A stretch of 7,626 nt of DNA, taken from NCBI GenBank assembly GCA_016202645.1, contig JACQOF010000094.1:1-7626 (forward strand), in the 5' to 3' direction. Below, piece after piece: positions 6,130-7,626 of this stretch. This stretch comes from a bacterium. GTDB lineage: Bacteria > Lindowbacteria > 2-12-FULL-62-27. Positions within the stretch are counted from its first letter, which is position 1; each line of letters opens with the position of its first letter. A program made the translations under genes and the position numbers. The notes beneath the pieces were generated by a model that had not been told where the DNA came from, ran no database searches, and saw only the letters and a list, made by a program, of their open reading frames with translations.

Positions 6130-7229
6130 TTAGGATCCGGCGGTCGGCGATGTGGATCGCGGCGCTGGTTCTGTCCGCGTTCTTCAGCGGGCCTCTGGCC
6201 CTGCCGGCCGGCGCGGTTGGCACGGCGGCCCAGGATTCCGTCGTCAACGGCTTCTACTCCGCCGGCGACACCGTCCCCCAACTGCCCGGGCGTCTGTCCA
6301 TCGCCTACACGCCTGTCAATCTTCCGGCGGAAACGAGCTACGCGGGACCGGCGTCGTCTCTCAGCCAGACCGTCGACACCGCCTATGACCTCGCGCCCCT
6401 GAACGCGCCGGCGGACTCGAACGCCGCCCGCGCGCGGGACACAGTGTCGTATGCCTATGGAATCACCAACCGGGGCAACGCCACGCTGACGCTGGACCTG
6501 AGCGCTGTCTTCCGGCAGATCGGCGCGGCAACTGACTGGGGAGCGGGGGCGTACAAGGTTTTCAACGACGCGAACAACAACGGCGTGTGGGACAACGGCG
6601 ACGCGGGGATCACGACGCTGACGCTGGCCGCGGACGCGAGCGACACGATTGTGGTCGTCGCGCTCGTCCCCGCCTCGGCCGTCGACGGAGATTCCTCCGG
6701 AACGCGGTTCTTTGTGACCGACCGGGCGCCCCGCACGGGCGCGTCGGTCACGGGCGACATGTGGGAGAACGGTGCGCCGATTGCCGGAAACGACCAGTAT
6801 GACACCCAGTACGACACCGTCGTCACCCGCGTGATCGGTCCGAACGTGCGGGTGGCCAAGACGCAAGTCTTGGAAACGGGGCGCGCGCGGCCCGGCGACA
6901 CGATTGTCTTTGCGATCACGTTTGACAACGACGGCGCCGACTCCGCCAACAACATCACCCTTTACGACGCCATCCCCCAAAACGCGATTTACGTTCCAAA
7001 CAGCGCCGACAGCGCCGAACTCGCCGGCTCCGGCCAGGGCTATGTCACCTCCTACGACGACACGTACTCGGCTTACACCTTCAACGATACCGGCAACACC
7101 TCCGCCAAAGTCATCCGCTGGAGTCTTTCGGCGCCGCTTGGCGTGACCTCTGGAGACGATCCGGACGCCGCGGACTTCACCGGCAACAACGACGCGGGCC
7201 GGGTCTATTTCAAAGTGAGGATCAAATGA
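6126..7229 (+). CDS. Secreted protein with calcium-loop and C-terminal DUF11-type domain
   Basis: From GTG 6126 the product is 367 aa. The signal peptide has a basic n-region (VIRIRRS), a hydrophobic core WIAALVLSAFF and a likely cleavage after LPAGA (residues about 27-31). ATG 6150 is an alternative start but would remove the basic residues; GGAG at 6111-6114 lies 11 nt before the GTG. Residues about 36-238 look like an Ig/DUF11-like domain (VSYAYGITNRGNATLTLDLS). They contain DANNNGVWDNGD at 148-159, an EF-hand or dockerin-like calcium loop with D148, N150, N152, D156 and D159. Residues 240-367 are a DUF11-type domain (RPGDTIVFAITFDNDGADSANNITLYDAIP) ending VYFKVRIK, related to the end of the first CDS. 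No membrane anchor or catalytic motif is seen. It is probably an extracellular structural protein cotranscribed with the STAS gene. Confidence 0.87.
   Translation: MIRIRRSAMWIAALVLSAFFSGPLALPAGAVGTAAQDSVVNGFYSAGDTVPQLPGRLSIAYTPVNLPAETSYAGPASSLSQTVDTAYDLAPLNAPADSNAARARDTVSYAYGITNRGNATLTLDLSAVFRQIGAATDWGAGAYKVFNDANNNGVWDNGDAGITTLTLAADASDTIVVVALVPASAVDGDSSGTRFFVTDRAPRTGASVTGDMWENGAPIAGNDQYDTQYDTVVTRVIGPNVRVAKTQVLETGRARPGDTIVFAITFDNDGADSANNITLYDAIPQNAIYVPNSADSAELAGSGQGYVTSYDDTYSAYTFNDTGNTSAKVIRWSLSAPLGVTSGDDPDAADFTGNNDAGRVYFKVRIK
6567..6602 (+). other. EF-hand-like calcium-binding loop
   Basis: The twelve codons DANNNGVWDNGD have acidic or amide residues at loop positions 1, 3, 5, 9 and 12 and Gly at 6. 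This is the canonical spacing of calcium loops in dockerin, thrombospondin type 3 and Sdr-type surface proteins. Calcium binding would stabilise the extracellular fold; it has not been tested. Confidence 0.6.
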
Positions 7230-7246
7230 TGCGGACTTATTTTTCA

Positions 7247-7280
7247 GGGAGAAAGGGAGAAAGGGAGAGAGGGAGAAAGG
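7247..7280 (+). repeat. GGGAGAAA octamer array, potential G-quadruplex
   Basis: Four exact-register octamers are present: GGGAGAAA (7247), GGGAGAAA (7255), GGGAGAGA (7263) and GGGAGAAA (7271). The four GGG runs separated by 5-nt loops satisfy the G3N1-7 quadruplex pattern on the coding strand, 17 bp after the DUF11 stop codon. A degenerate version ends the F5/8 gene at 4591-4642. Confidence 0.85.
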
Positions 7281-7314
7281 ATCAAACACAGTTCATTACT
7301 ACTGAGCCCTCTCC

Positions 7315-7341
7315 GTCATTCCCGCGAAAGCGGGAATCCAG
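7315..7341. repeat. GTCATTCCC..GGAATCCAG dispersed hairpin repeat, copy 2
   Basis: ATTCCCGC (7318-7325) and GCGGGAAT (7330-7337) form a perfect 8-bp stem closed by a GAAA tetraloop (7326-7329), flanked by GTC and CCAG. It belongs to the common dRS3-like ATTCCC repeat type and is the cleaner partner of 4665-4698. No U-run follows, so termination is doubtful. Confidence 0.8.
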
Positions 7342-7387
7342 TCTTCGGGAGGCGGCAGAAGTGAAAAACCGAATCCCATACCCGATT

Positions 7388-7498
7388 AACACAGAGGCCA
7401 CAGAGTCTGTTCACAGAGGACACAGAGGTTTTTCAGGTGTTGTAACCCTGAAAGACTTCTCTGTGATCTCTGTGCTCAAGCTCTGTGACCTCTGTGGT
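7388..7498. repeat. Long imperfect palindrome, copy D (CACAGAGG words)
   Basis: The left arm (about 7388-7429) repeats CACAGAGG-type words and the right arm (about 7459-7498) is their reverse complement with mismatches; for example CACAGAGG 7390-7397 pairs with CCTCTGTG 7489-7496. The spacer contains TTTTTCAGG and CCTGAAAG, which extend the pairing. It uses the same 9-nt words as copies A-C but a different sequence. Translated frames through it (HRGHRG-like) are repeat artefacts. Confidence 0.75.
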
Positions 7499-7563
7499 GA
7501 AGGTGTAGATTTTCTCATGCCGGTGAGAGCCGGTTTGCATAGATGGGTAGGGAAGCACGACCG

Positions 7564-7584
7564 GTCGGCGTCAGAGACGCCGAC
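7564..7584. repeat. Perfect 9-bp inverted repeat
   Basis: GTCGGCGTC (7564-7572) and GACGCCGAC (7576-7584) are perfectly complementary around a 3-nt AGA loop. A second small hairpin, CCGGC GGAA GCCGG, follows at 7609-7622 with a GNRA-type loop. Together with the repeats before them they fill 7230-7626, where I see no gene. Their role is unknown; they look like dispersed intergenic repeats. Confidence 0.6.
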
Positions 7585-7626
7585 ACTTGATGCCTCGGAG
7601 AGGCTGATCCGGCGGAAGCCGGTCAA

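Noticed and set aside
5988-7289. Long minus-strand open frame (433 codons) opposite the DUF11 gene
   Set aside because: It has the low-complexity Arg/Val/Gly composition typical of antisense frames in GC-rich genes, and the + strand carries a signal peptide and DUF11-type domain.
7387-7500. CRISPR-like array suggested by repeated CACAGAGG words
   Set aside because: The words are short, directly adjacent and arranged as a palindrome; there are no unique spacers of regular length.
7226-7626. Plus-strand frame starting ATGATG over the DUF11 stop codon and open to the window end
   Set aside because: It translates only repeats (octamer tract, GTCATTCCC hairpin giving PSFPRKRES, CACAGAGG palindrome), a common source of false small proteins. 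It could only be reconsidered if real domains follow beyond 7626.

Overview
The window reads as part of a GC-rich chromosome of an uncultured Gram-negative bacterium. It carries large secreted beta-sandwich proteins (fibronectin type III and DUF11-type modules), a sigma-54 promoter, a stand-alone STAS protein and many dispersed palindromic repeats. This combination is common in environmental candidate phyla and in Planctomycetes, Verrucomicrobia or Deltaproteobacteria-like genomes. The phylum cannot be fixed from this sequence. No rRNA, tRNA, transposase or CRISPR array was seen, and all supported genes are on the + strand.

Layout. (1) 1-3252: the 3' part of a very large modular surface or secreted protein. 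It has five FN3-like repeats with an exact 297-bp period, a concanavalin-like jelly roll nested inside another beta-sandwich, an Ig-like domain, a further FN3 domain and a terminal DUF11-type domain. (2) 3253-3446: a gap filled by a dispersed palindromic repeat (copy A). (3) About 3447-4640: a secreted protein with two FN3-like domains and a C-terminal F5/8-type (discoidin/CBM32-like) domain. Its end runs into a polypurine tract. (4) 4641-5755: about 1.1 kb without a convincing gene. It holds a GTCATTCCC..GGAATCCAG hairpin repeat, a perfect period-7 array, a second copy of the 110-bp palindromic repeat (copy B), a third palindrome (copy C), an AT-rich stretch, a CRP-like palindrome, a consensus sigma-54 promoter at 5401-5415 and a leader of about 330 nt ending in a perfect 8-bp hairpin. 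(5) 5756-6085: a small STAS-domain protein. (6) 6126-7229: a secreted protein with a signal peptide, an EF-hand-like calcium loop and a C-terminal DUF11-type domain related to the one ending the first gene. (7) 7230-7626: non-coding repeats, namely a G-rich octamer array, another GTCATTCCC hairpin, a fourth palindrome and two small hairpins.

How it fits together. The three secreted proteins look like extracellular adhesion, matrix or carbohydrate-binding components. The STAS gene and the second DUF11 gene are close enough to form an operon read from the sigma-54 promoter, so envelope or matrix production may be linked to activator-dependent transcription and to a partner-switching type protein. 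That link is inference. The strongest points are the nested domain, the 297-bp repeats with a long exact block 891 bp apart, the sigma-54 promoter with its long leader, the unusual STAS phospho-site motif, and repeat modules that recur at gene ends.
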